Shown: piece after piece, positions 17,564 through 25,458 of the stretch
Numbering within the stretch: position 1 is the stretch's first letter
Layout: each line of letters begins with the position of its first letter
Assembly: GCA_963668365.1 (NCBI GenBank)
Contig: OY764266.1
Span: 1,798,001-1,862,000 of the forward strand
Source: VXNE01 sp963668365
GTDB lineage: Bacteria; Pseudomonadota; Gammaproteobacteria; Pseudomonadales; Azotimanducaceae
Reading direction: 5' to 3'
Length of the DNA: 64,000 bases
The notes under the pieces: generated by a model
Told to the model about the DNA's origin: nothing
The model's input: only the letters and a program-made list of their open reading frames with translations
Databases searched by the model: none
Position numbers and translations under genes: made by a program

Positions 17564-18472
17564 GTGCCGAGGTTCCGCAAGTCCCGGTCGCCCGAGCAGC
17601 AGGCCAGGGCCGCCGTCGGCCGTCTGGTCAACCTCGGCGTCCTGCGCCGCAATCCCCATGCGCCGGCGTCCGTCGGCACGGTGCGCAACATCCGCCAGTG
17701 CCTGACCCAGATCGCCCGCCACCTCGCCGGGGACGGCCTCGAACTGCTCGATCTCACCCCGACCAGGGCCGACGCCTACCTCCGCTCGCGCGCCGCCGAT
17801 CTCGGCCAGAAGGCCCTCGACGGGCACCGGCAGGCGCTCCAGAAGTTCCTGATCCATGTCCGCGGGTCGCTGCCCGTCGGCGGCAAGCTGACCATCGTCC
17901 GCTCGCTCAAGCCGTCCCTCAAAGGCGGGCGGGCCTACGCCCCGCACCAGGTCCCGATGGTCGCCGCCCGGCAGACGGCGCCCAACGCGCTCGCCACCCT
18001 GATCGCCCACGCGGCCGGGCTGCGCGCCCACGAACTGCTGACGCTGGCCCGGCCCGCCGAGCAGGCCCCCGACGTCCGGCCCGCGCGCCCGGAGAAGTTC
18101 GACGGTCGGCCGGGAACCGACTACACGGTTCTCGGCAAGGGCGGCCTGGTGCGCCTCGTCCGCGTTCCCGACGATCTGGCCGAGCGCCTCGAGGAGCGCC
18201 GCTTGGACGAACCGGCGCCCGTCACCGACCGCGGCATCCGCTACGTGTCCCGGTACGAAGTCGGCGGCGGCGAGGCGTGGAGCCGCAGCTTCTCCCGCGC
18301 CTCGCACGGCGCGCTCGGCTGGAGCCGCGGCGCCCACGGTGTACGTCACAGCTTTGCCCAACAGCGCATGGCCGAACTGCAGCGCCACCTCGTCTACGAC
18401 GACGCGCTGGAGGTCGTCAGCCACGAGCTTGGGCATTTCCGCCCGCTTGTCACCGAGGAATACCTGAGGTGA
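17564..18472 (+). CDS. tyrosine recombinase of a four-gene module
   Basis: A 302-residue tyrosine recombinase starting at GTG 17564. Residues about 30-110 form the core-binding domain. Catalytic residues are Arg in A-A-G-L-R-A-H-E-L, H-G-V-R-H-S-F-A, E-L-G-H-F and the nucleophile Tyr in T-E-E-Y-L-R, only two residues before the stop. This end-at-the-tyrosine layout is shared with the Integrase_1 protein at 8269. The stop overlaps the GTG of the next gene. It belongs to the same broad class as integrases of integrative elements rather than the RIT recombinases. Confidence 0.75.
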   Translation: MPRFRKSRSPEQQARAAVGRLVNLGVLRRNPHAPASVGTVRNIRQCLTQIARHLAGDGLELLDLTPTRADAYLRSRAADLGQKALDGHRQALQKFLIHVRGSLPVGGKLTIVRSLKPSLKGGRAYAPHQVPMVAARQTAPNALATLIAHAAGLRAHELLTLARPAEQAPDVRPARPEKFDGRPGTDYTVLGKGGLVRLVRVPDDLAERLEERRLDEPAPVTDRGIRYVSRYEVGGGEAWSRSFSRASHGALGWSRGAHGVRHSFAQQRMAELQRHLVYDDALEVVSHELGHFRPLVTEEYLR

Positions 18473-18927
18473 GCCGCCGGCTGACGCTCCACCTCACGGC
18501 GCGCCACAACGCGGCCCTCGACCGGATCCTGGGCAGCGACGAGAGGGACAACGACGACCAGAGACGGCGCGCGGTCGAACAGCTCATCCTCGACAGTGCG
18601 CGCGAACCGGAGGATCGGGCAGGCGCGCAGAACGCCGCCGTCGTCGAGCCTCCCGGCTTCACGGACGGGTCCGCCGCCCGGAACGACATCGAAAGCACCG
18701 TCAGGCTGATCGACCGGCTGAAGGAATCCCGCGACCGGTACCGGGATCTCGCCGTGCGCGCCGAGGCCGCCCTCCTGGGCGTGCCGGTGCGCGACGACTA
18801 CGGCAGCATCGAACGCCGCCTCGAACGGGCGCTTCGAGCCAAGGGCTTCCGGATGCCCGCCGCGTCCGGTCCGCGGCGACCCGGGGATCGACCGCCCGCC
18901 GGGAGTCGCCGCAGGGGAGGCCGGTAG
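18469..18927 (+). CDS. hypothetical protein translationally coupled to the recombinase
   Basis: A 152-residue protein beginning at GTG 18469, overlapping the recombinase stop (GTGA). The N-terminus reads S-R-R-L-T-L-H-L-T-A-R-H-N-A-A-L-D-R, a pattern like ribbon-helix-helix or mobilisation accessory proteins. The middle (about 75-120) is a probable coiled coil rich in Arg, Glu and Leu, and the C-terminus is Arg/Pro/Gly-rich. No family is recognised. Its overlap with the recombinase suggests a partner or regulator. Confidence 0.6.
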   Translation: MSRRLTLHLTARHNAALDRILGSDERDNDDQRRRAVEQLILDSAREPEDRAGAQNAAVVEPPGFTDGSAARNDIESTVRLIDRLKESRDRYRDLAVRAEAALLGVPVRDDYGSIERRLERALRAKGFRMPAASGPRRPGDRPPAGSRRRGGR

Positions 18928-18930
18928 CCC

Positions 18931-19422
18931 GTGTTCGTCCTCTTCCTGATCGTCGCCCTGATCGCGGGAGCCGTCCTGCTGGCCCTGAACGCCCGCGAGC
19001 GTGTCGAGGGTCTCCTGCTCTATGACAAGGCCACCGGCGCCGCCGTTCTCGAAGGCTGGGCCATCCTCGCCCAGCACTCGGTCATCGTCGGCATCCTCGC
19101 CACCGTGGTGTTCCTGCTGGCGCTCGCCATCGGCCTCTCCACCTCCGAACTGCACATCCGCGCCGCGCTCCGCCTCCGTCGGGAATGGCTCGACCGCAGG
19201 TACCGCGACGACCAGCTCGGCGTCGCCCGCGACGACTGCCGGCGCCTCCGGAAGCAGCTCGCGGACGCCCAGCGGCAACTGGTCGCCGTCAAGGGCCAGC
19301 GCGCCAAGTTCCGGCGGTCCCTGCGCCAGGTCACGCGGGAGCGCGACCGCGCGCTGAAGGCCGCCGCGGAGGCTGCGGCGGCGCGCGAGCCGCCCGGTTC
19401 CGCGCCGTCCGACGCGGACTAG
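18931..19422 (+). CDS. membrane protein with C-terminal coiled coil
   Basis: A 163-residue protein from GTG 18931, three bases after the previous stop. It has two predicted membrane helices (F-V-L-F-L-I-V-A-L-I-A-G near residues 2-20, and V-I-V-G-I-L-A-T-V-V-F-L-L-A near 48-70) followed by about 75 residues of charged, probably coiled-coil sequence. It closes the four-gene block 17295-19422; its presence beside a recombinase resembles the small membrane or conjugation-linked genes of integrative elements. Function unknown. Confidence 0.6.
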   Translation: MFVLFLIVALIAGAVLLALNARERVEGLLLYDKATGAAVLEGWAILAQHSVIVGILATVVFLLALAIGLSTSELHIRAALRLRREWLDRRYRDDQLGVARDDCRRLRKQLADAQRQLVAVKGQRAKFRRSLRQVTRERDRALKAAAEAAAAREPPGSAPSDAD

Positions 19423-19496
19423 CCGCGACCGCAGCCGAATACGCGGCATCCCGCTCCCAGCCGCCGGGCCGCGACATCGTCGTGAAACGTGCGCTG

Positions 19497-19549
19497 CGCC
19501 CCGACGCTGTGGGACGGACTTGAAAGTCGCGTCCCACAGCGTCGGGGCG
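19497..19549. repeat. long near-perfect hairpin (20-bp arms)
   Basis: CGCCCCGACGCTGTGGGACG (19497-19516) is exactly inverted at 19530-19549, and the 13-nt middle itself pairs GACT with AGTC around TGAA. The hairpin lies 75 bp after the membrane-protein gene, without a T-tract. It may end the transcript or act as a recombination or processing site for the upstream recombinase. Confidence 0.75.
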
Positions 19550-20540
19550 GGATTTTCCGCCAAACCGCGCACGATCTCGCGCGCAGCCCTTCAGCGCACC
19601 GGTTTGCCAAGCACTCGGCACGTCTGTAGAGTCCGCGCCGAACCTCAAAACCGACCCTCATTCAGGGCCGTCAGACGCCGGGATCTGCAACCCGGACATG
19701 GAGTCCCCCGCCAGGCAGAACAACGGGGAGAAGTTCCGCACGGAACCATCGATTCACAGCACGCCGCGGGTGATCCAGCGGCCTGCATCGAATCGCCAGC
19801 GACCCCGGCTGACCACAACGGGAGACGGCCCCACAAGGGCCGGCGATCGCCGCAGACCGCAGGTAACCCAGCGGTTCGCTTCGATCCACAGCACCCCGGC
19901 TGACCAAAACGGGAGGCGCCCACAAGGCGTTGCAGACGTTCCACTGGCCAAACGGAACCGCCGCCCGCGACAAGGGCAAGCGCGAGAGCAGTGCCGGCGC
20001 CGTCCGCAAGGACGAAACAGGGTGCGAACAGGATGACCGGATTGGTACCCGCGATTCCGCTCAGCACCGACCGAGCGACAAGCATCGGTCGGATGCGAGG
20101 ACTTTCTTACGTCATCGCTGTCGCTTGTCCCCAACCAGCCGACCGGCTGCCGGCGTAGCGTGCCCGATTCCTGCCCATCCAGCCCGCCGATCCCGAACCT
20201 AGCTGCGGCCACCCGCACTCCGCCCGTCGCCCGAAAACGGCCCCTTCGAAGCCCGATCCGGTCGAGACCGGCGCCCGGATCGCGCTCCACAGTGCCCTGG
20301 TCTTCCAAAACGCGACCCAATCATCGAACGACGCCACTCTCCTCGCGCCGCCAGCATGATCCCGCTCCCCCGCGCTCTCGGACACCGCCAGGACCGCCGC
20401 CTGCGATTAGGCGCACCGAACAATCCTCGTACGCCGCTGCCGCCCTGACCTCCGGTGCTGCATTGAACGACGTGACGGAGTGGGATAGACTGCCACCCGC
20501 ACGCGGAGACGCCCCCATCGGCCTTCGTGCCTTCTGCAAC
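19550..20540. other. about 1 kb without a supported gene; two copies of a 65-70 bp direct repeat
   Basis: A related unit occurs at about 19770-19838 and 19862-19926, sharing CCCCGGCTGACCA followed by AACGGGAG and CCCACAAGG, with a further partial match upstream near 19755. Spacing and variability do not fit a CRISPR array. Open frames here are Arg/Pro-rich shadows. The last 60 bp include a GGAG site suited to the TTG start of mcrB. Confidence 0.5.
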
Positions 20541-20556
20541 CTCGGAGATTGGTCCC

Positions 20557-22443
20557 TTGGATCGCGACACTGCCGAACAGATCAGCCAGCTCGTTCGAAT
20601 AGGGCTGCGTGACTCCGACTCGTTCCGCCTTCAAGAGCAACTTGAAACTCCGCTCGTCGATTTCCATCATTGGGCTGACGGAAAGGACTGCGTTGGCGCA
20701 TTCCGTGTTTCCTCCGACGCGAGCGAACTATATCTGCTCCTCATCCAGTGGGCGCGCCAGCACCCCTCGCGATTTGCTCTGATCGCATATGAGGCTAGCC
20801 GGTCGGGCGTCCTGTTCGAGGCACACGAAATTCGCGACGACCATTTGAGTTGGGCCTATCGCCCCGCCAAGCGAGACAGACGCAACGCTGAACGAAAAGC
20901 GAGGTTCGACACCCTCGCGCCCGAACGGGGCCTGCCGTTGGTGGGCACGCACGTGGCCATTCCCGTTCCCTCGAACCCGGCCGGCGTAGAACGGTTCCTG
21001 TCGACCGTTTTCCTGCTAGCCGATGTACGCACCGAAGCGGACAACTTGGACCAGCAATCGGAAGGCCATCTCCGCCAGCAGAGGCTCGACGAGACGTCCA
21101 ATGCCGAGCCTCGTTGCTGGCTAATGGCACTTGGTCCGGGTGCCAAGCACTGGGAGGAATGCCGCCGCGAAGGCATCGCTTGCCTCGGGTGGGACGACAT
21201 TGGCGACATCACCGAGTATGAGAGTCGAGAGGCCATCGACCTCGGCCGGAACGACTCGTTGGCCTGCGGGCAGTTCTGTCATGACATGGAGCCGGGCGAC
21301 ACCATTTTCGCGAAGCTTGGAACCACCGCCGTCGTTGGCCACGGCACAGTAACCTCCGCCTACCGTTTCGACCCCGCCCGCCCGGTGTACAAGAACGTCC
21401 GCGACGTTGAGTGGCACTCCAACTTCCCTGAAGGCGTCCGCGTCCGCGACAAACGCCTGGTCACCAAGACTCTCACCGACGTGTCGGCCTACCCCAACCA
21501 AGTGGACGCCCTCAAGCGGGCCGTCGGCATTCTCCGGCCCCTCCCCGAACCGCAAGGCGAGCCGCCGTACACTGTTGGCTCCATTCTGGAGGACGGCTGC
21601 TTTCTGGATCAGGACGAACTCGACTCACTCCTGAACAGACTGGAGACCAAGAAGAACCTCATTCTCCAAGGCCCGCCGGGAACCGGCAAGACCTGGTTGG
21701 CCAAACGTCTGGCTTACGCGCTGATAGGCCACCGAGACCGCGAACGCATCTGCAGCGTGCAGTTTCATCCGACGCTGTCGTACGAGGACTTCGTTCTCGG
21801 CTGGCGCCCGTGCAAGAACGGGCTCGAACTAACGAAAGGCATCTTCCTCCGCGCGATCGAGTCGGCTTCCACCGACCCCGAGACTCCGTTCGTAGTGGTC
21901 ATCGAAGAGATCAATCGCGGCAACCCCGCCCAGATCTTCGGAGAACTCATCACGCTGCTCGAAGCGGACAAGCGGTCCGAAGACGAATCGCTGGAACTTT
22001 CCTATGCGACCGGAGACGAAACTACGCGCGTCCATGTCCCCGAGAACCTCCACGTCATCGGCACCATGAACATCGCGGATCGCTCCCTTGCGCTTGTCGA
22101 CCTCGCGCTGCGTCGTCGCTTCGCATTCGCCACCCTCAAGCCGAGGATCGACGGAGCTTGGCACCGTTGGGTCACAGAGCAATTGGGAGTCGGTGCGGAT
22201 GCCGCAGACGACATCCAAGGCCGCATGGCGGCGCTCAACGAGGCGATTGCGAAGTCGCTTGGCGAACAGTTCTGCGTAGGGCACAGCTACGTGACGCCCG
22301 CCCACAGGCTCAATCCCGATGACGTCAATGGTTGGTTCCTCGACGTGGTCGAGACCGAGCTTGCGCCGCTGCTTGAGGAGTACTGGTTCGACGACGCCGG
22401 TCGAGCCAGACAGGAGCGCGACCGCCTGCTCGACGGCTGGTGA
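20557..22443 (+). CDS. mcrB: McrB-like AAA+ restriction motor with EVE-type reader domain
   Basis: A 628-residue McrB homologue. Residues about 186-300 look like an EVE/PUA-like modified-base reader (C-W-L-M-A-L-G-P-G, G-D-T-I-F-A-K-L). The AAA+ domain follows, with Walker A G372-P-P-G-T-G-K-T379, the Walker B segment V-V-V-I-E-E-I-N-R-G and the McrB signature G-T-M-N-I-A-D-R-S. I chose TTG 20557 because a GGAG site lies about ten bases upstream; GTG 20527 is the alternative. McrB binds modified DNA and couples nucleotide hydrolysis to the McrC nuclease. The stop overlaps the GTG of mcrC. The divergent N-terminus suggests a target other than that of E. coli McrBC. Confidence 0.9.
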   Translation: MDRDTAEQISQLVRIGLRDSDSFRLQEQLETPLVDFHHWADGKDCVGAFRVSSDASELYLLLIQWARQHPSRFALIAYEASRSGVLFEAHEIRDDHLSWAYRPAKRDRRNAERKARFDTLAPERGLPLVGTHVAIPVPSNPAGVERFLSTVFLLADVRTEADNLDQQSEGHLRQQRLDETSNAEPRCWLMALGPGAKHWEECRREGIACLGWDDIGDITEYESREAIDLGRNDSLACGQFCHDMEPGDTIFAKLGTTAVVGHGTVTSAYRFDPARPVYKNVRDVEWHSNFPEGVRVRDKRLVTKTLTDVSAYPNQVDALKRAVGILRPLPEPQGEPPYTVGSILEDGCFLDQDELDSLLNRLETKKNLILQGPPGTGKTWLAKRLAYALIGHRDRERICSVQFHPTLSYEDFVLGWRPCKNGLELTKGIFLRAIESASTDPETPFVVVIEEINRGNPAQIFGELITLLEADKRSEDESLELSYATGDETTRVHVPENLHVIGTMNIADRSLALVDLALRRRFAFATLKPRIDGAWHRWVTEQLGVGADAADDIQGRMAALNEAIAKSLGEQFCVGHSYVTPAHRLNPDDVNGWFLDVVETELAPLLEEYWFDDAGRARQERDRLLDGW

Positions 22444-23552
22444 GCCAGAACGCCCCTCGAAGCCACCGTGCCACTGGGGCGAACGGCGGCATTCCGCTTC
22501 GCAACGTCTGGCTGCTCATGCTGTACGCATCGGACCTCTTTCGGATGCGGGGCACGGACCTTCTTGACGTCGAGGAAATGCCTGAAGACCTGCCGGACGT
22601 CATCGCCGAGTTGCTCGCCCACGCGGTAGAACAGCGCTTAAGGCGCAACCTTCATCGCGCCTACGAACCGCGAACAGCCGTCCTTGACCGTGTACGGGGG
22701 ACCATAGACCTTTTGGCCACCGAGTCTCGGCAACTCATCCGACAGGGCAAGGTTGCGTGTCGCTACGAGGATCTCACCATCGACACGCTGCGCAATCGCT
22801 ACGTCCGAGGCGCACTCGAATCGGTCGCGCACGAAGTCTCGACTCTCCCCCTTGCGCACCGCTGTCGCGCTCTCGCTCGGCACCTCCGCTCCATGGGTGT
22901 TCGCGATCGAGTGCCCTCAACTCGTGAGGCAAGCGCGGATCGTTTCGGACGCCACGACGCCGACGACCGCTTCATGGTCGCGGTTGCCCGCCTGGCCTTC
23001 GACCTGGCCTTGCCCACCGAGACCCGCGGCGAGCATTTGCTGGGGCTGGCAGATCGCGATGTGCATTGGCTCCGCAAGCTCTTCGAGCGCGCGGTCTACG
23101 GCTTCTACAAGGTCGCGCTCCCGCACCAAGACTGGACCGTCTCGCATGGGCGCGTCCTTCACTGGCCGGTCCAAGCCAGCACGCCTGGACTTGCGGCCAT
23201 CCTCCCCAGGATGGAGACGGACATTGAGCTGTTCCACAAGCACACCAGCCGAAAGATCGTGATCGACACGAAGTTCACGTCCCTGCTCAAACCCGCGCAG
23301 TTCCGAGACGCCCTACGTAGCGGATACCTCTACCAGATCTACGCCTATCTTCGTTCCCAGGTCGACGTCCCCCCGCCCGCCCAGCTCGCCGAAGGCGTGC
23401 TTCTGCACCCAACCACGGGGCACACCATCGACGAAGCCGCGCGCATCCAGGGCCATGTCCTCCGGTTCACCACTGTGAATCTGACCGGACCTCCTTCGGG
23501 TTTTCGGACTGACCTATTGCGCATCGTGGATGAGCCAGTCCTTTCGCACTGA
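22440..23552 (+). CDS. mcrC: McrC-like nuclease subunit
   Basis: A 370-residue McrC homologue starting at GTG 22440 inside the mcrB stop (GTGA). The N-terminal region carries the family's P-L-R-N-V-W-L-L-M-L-Y-A-S-D segment. The C-terminal PD-(D/E)XK nuclease core is visible as M-E-T-D-I near residue 260 and I-V-I-D-T-K-F near 275, followed by Y-Q-I-Y-A-Y. McrC is the endonuclease that cleaves when two McrB complexes collide on modified DNA. Overlap with mcrB indicates coupled expression. Confidence 0.9.
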   Translation: MSQNAPRSHRATGANGGIPLRNVWLLMLYASDLFRMRGTDLLDVEEMPEDLPDVIAELLAHAVEQRLRRNLHRAYEPRTAVLDRVRGTIDLLATESRQLIRQGKVACRYEDLTIDTLRNRYVRGALESVAHEVSTLPLAHRCRALARHLRSMGVRDRVPSTREASADRFGRHDADDRFMVAVARLAFDLALPTETRGEHLLGLADRDVHWLRKLFERAVYGFYKVALPHQDWTVSHGRVLHWPVQASTPGLAAILPRMETDIELFHKHTSRKIVIDTKFTSLLKPAQFRDALRSGYLYQIYAYLRSQVDVPPPAQLAEGVLLHPTTGHTIDEAARIQGHVLRFTTVNLTGPPSGFRTDLLRIVDEPVLSH

Positions 23553-23725
23553 CACGGGCTCGTCACCGGTTGGCTGGCCAAACGCCTCGACTTCCGAGAT
23601 GAGTCGCTCTCCGCCGACCCCCAAGGGCGATCCTCCGCAATGGACCGCAAGAGCGTTTTCCGCGCGACGTCCGCCGCCAGACAGACTTGCCCTGCTGCCG
23701 CCAGTCCATCACACTAGCGACCGGG

Positions 23726-24700
23726 ATGAACGATCCGATCTCCACTACAGTTGCCGACAAGCCGCCTCTCGACGATCAGGCTCAAACCGCCCCCGCCAAT
23801 CACCGCTGCACGAACGTCGTCCACCCTTCGCGCCAGCCGCCACCGTCCTCCTACCGCCGCCTGTCGGATTCCTCTCCTCGCGTCCACGCAATTCTTGGAC
23901 CGTTGCTGATCTGCGGGGACGCGCGGCGAGCGCTTAGCCTGCTGCCAACGGCATCCGTCCAGACCGTAGTGACCTCGCCGCCCTATTGGTCCTTGAGGGA
24001 CTACCAGATCCCGGACCAAATTGGCCGTGACGACAGCCTTGGTTCCTACATCCGCAGCATCGTCGAGACCTTCGCCGAACTGCGGCGCGTCCTTCGCCCG
24101 GACGGAACCGTGTGGCTCAACGTCGGCGACTCCTACACCTCTGGCAATAGACGCTACCGGGCTCCAGATCGCAAGAATCGCGCACGCGCAATGCACGTGC
24201 GGCCCCGAACACCGGACGGACTGAAACCCAAGGATCTGATCGGTGTCCCCTGGCGCCTGGCGTTCGCGCTACAAGATGCCGGCTGGTGGGTTCGGAGCGA
24301 GATCATCTGGCACAAGCCCAATGCGCACCCCGAGTCCGTGCGAGACCGCCCCACGAAAGCCCACGAAACGGTGTTTCTGCTCTCCAAAGAACAGGACTAC
24401 TACTACGACGTCGCCGCTGTCTCCGGCCCCAACGGTCGGAGGCTGCGCAACGTGTGGGAGATCCCAACCGAACCGCTGAAGCGAATCAACGGTCAAGACG
24501 ACGACCACCCGGCCATGATGCCCCTTTCTCTCGCGCGGCGATGTGTGGCGATCACGAGCAAGTCCGATGATGTCGTGCTCGATCCCTACGCAGGCTCCGG
24601 AACGACGCTGCTCGCGGCTGCGGAGCTTGGCCGCCAGTGGGTCGGCATCGAACTCAATCCGTCGTTCGTGGACCTCACTGAACGACGGCTCGGCCTGTGA
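23726..24700 (+). CDS. beta-class DNA methyltransferase, probably N4-cytosine
   Basis: A 324-residue DNA methyltransferase from ATG 23726 (upstream ATG 23687 is poor). The catalytic motif is T83-S-P-P-Y-W88 and the SAM-binding motif D286-P-Y-A-G-S-G-T-T lies C-terminal, the beta-class order. S-P-P-Y-W is typical of N4-cytosine enzymes, though N6-adenine cannot be excluded. It starts about 170 bp after mcrC and overlaps the next gene by four bases (GTGA). It likely protects host sites from the nuclease encoded next; how an m4C mark coexists with an McrBC system is discussed in the findings. Confidence 0.88.
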   Translation: MNDPISTTVADKPPLDDQAQTAPANHRCTNVVHPSRQPPPSSYRRLSDSSPRVHAILGPLLICGDARRALSLLPTASVQTVVTSPPYWSLRDYQIPDQIGRDDSLGSYIRSIVETFAELRRVLRPDGTVWLNVGDSYTSGNRRYRAPDRKNRARAMHVRPRTPDGLKPKDLIGVPWRLAFALQDAGWWVRSEIIWHKPNAHPESVRDRPTKAHETVFLLSKEQDYYYDVAAVSGPNGRRLRNVWEIPTEPLKRINGQDDDHPAMMPLSLARRCVAITSKSDDVVLDPYAGSGTTLLAAAELGRQWVGIELNPSFVDLTERRLGL

Positions 24701-25458
24701 CGCTCGACGAACTCAAGGCGAGGCTTGACTCTTTCTCGCCAGCTAAAATCGCCTTTGTTGCGACGGTCGTCGAGTCCCTGTCGAACCCAACACAGGCCAA
24801 CATCCGCTCCGAAGGTACTTGGCTCACCGAATCTCCCGAGTGGATCGAATACTTCGGACTCGCACTCTCAGTCCACCACGCCGCAACGACCGTTCCGCTC
24901 GGCTTGACTTCATTCGAGACCGTATTCCGGAACGCCTGCTCCCATGTCGAGTGGGCAGTGACGCCTCCGGGTTCTGCGACTCAGCGTTTTGTCGACCTCT
25001 CAGTTCGTGTTGCCTCCAACCGCGCAAGACACCTTTCCCTAAAATCCACCGCCGCCAAGACGCTCTCTCAAACGACCGTTCACATCTCGAAGCTGACCGA
25101 AGCCGCGTGGATACAGGACACGCGCACACCCGCCGCCCGACGAGAGGCCACGCTCGAGCTATTTGCCTCCTACCAGCGTGTCGTCACTTCGATTCTCATG
25201 CTACGCGCCTTCCGTGCGGGTGACGACGATCAGGCCCCGCGCCTGTACCAGCTCGTCGAGATTCCTGCATCACTGTTCGACTCCATCCAGCATGAACCCG
25301 TTAGCGCCTTCCAGAGCGATGCTCCTGTGATTCCGTGTAGGGACTCCGATGGCCGTACGGTCGCCCGTGTCGCCTTGGACCGATCTGACGCGAAGATCAC
25401 CATTCGTAGCGTCAAGCTCGATGCCTGTACGGTCCACGCAGAATGGGCTCGCACGTAG
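24697..25458 (+). CDS. putative type II restriction endonuclease paired with the methyltransferase
   Basis: A 253-residue protein from GTG 24697, overlapping the methyltransferase stop. I do not recognise a named family. The segment F-V-D100-L-S-V ... L-S-L-K116-S-T-A-A-K resembles the D-x(n)-(E/S)xK core of type II endonucleases, in which Ser often replaces the Glu. Its immediate coupling to a stand-alone methyltransferase is the usual layout of type II systems. The endonuclease role is therefore an inference from position plus a weak motif. Confidence 0.55.
   Translation: MTLDELKARLDSFSPAKIAFVATVVESLSNPTQANIRSEGTWLTESPEWIEYFGLALSVHHAATTVPLGLTSFETVFRNACSHVEWAVTPPGSATQRFVDLSVRVASNRARHLSLKSTAAKTLSQTTVHISKLTEAAWIQDTRTPAARREATLELFASYQRVVTSILMLRAFRAGDDDQAPRLYQLVEIPASLFDSIQHEPVSAFQSDAPVIPCRDSDGRTVARVALDRSDAKITIRSVKLDACTVHAEWART

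Noticed and set aside
19755..19930. Possible CRISPR-like array from repeated CCCCGGCTGACCA units
   Set aside because: Only two or three imperfect units with variable spacing and sequence, no cas genes nearby.
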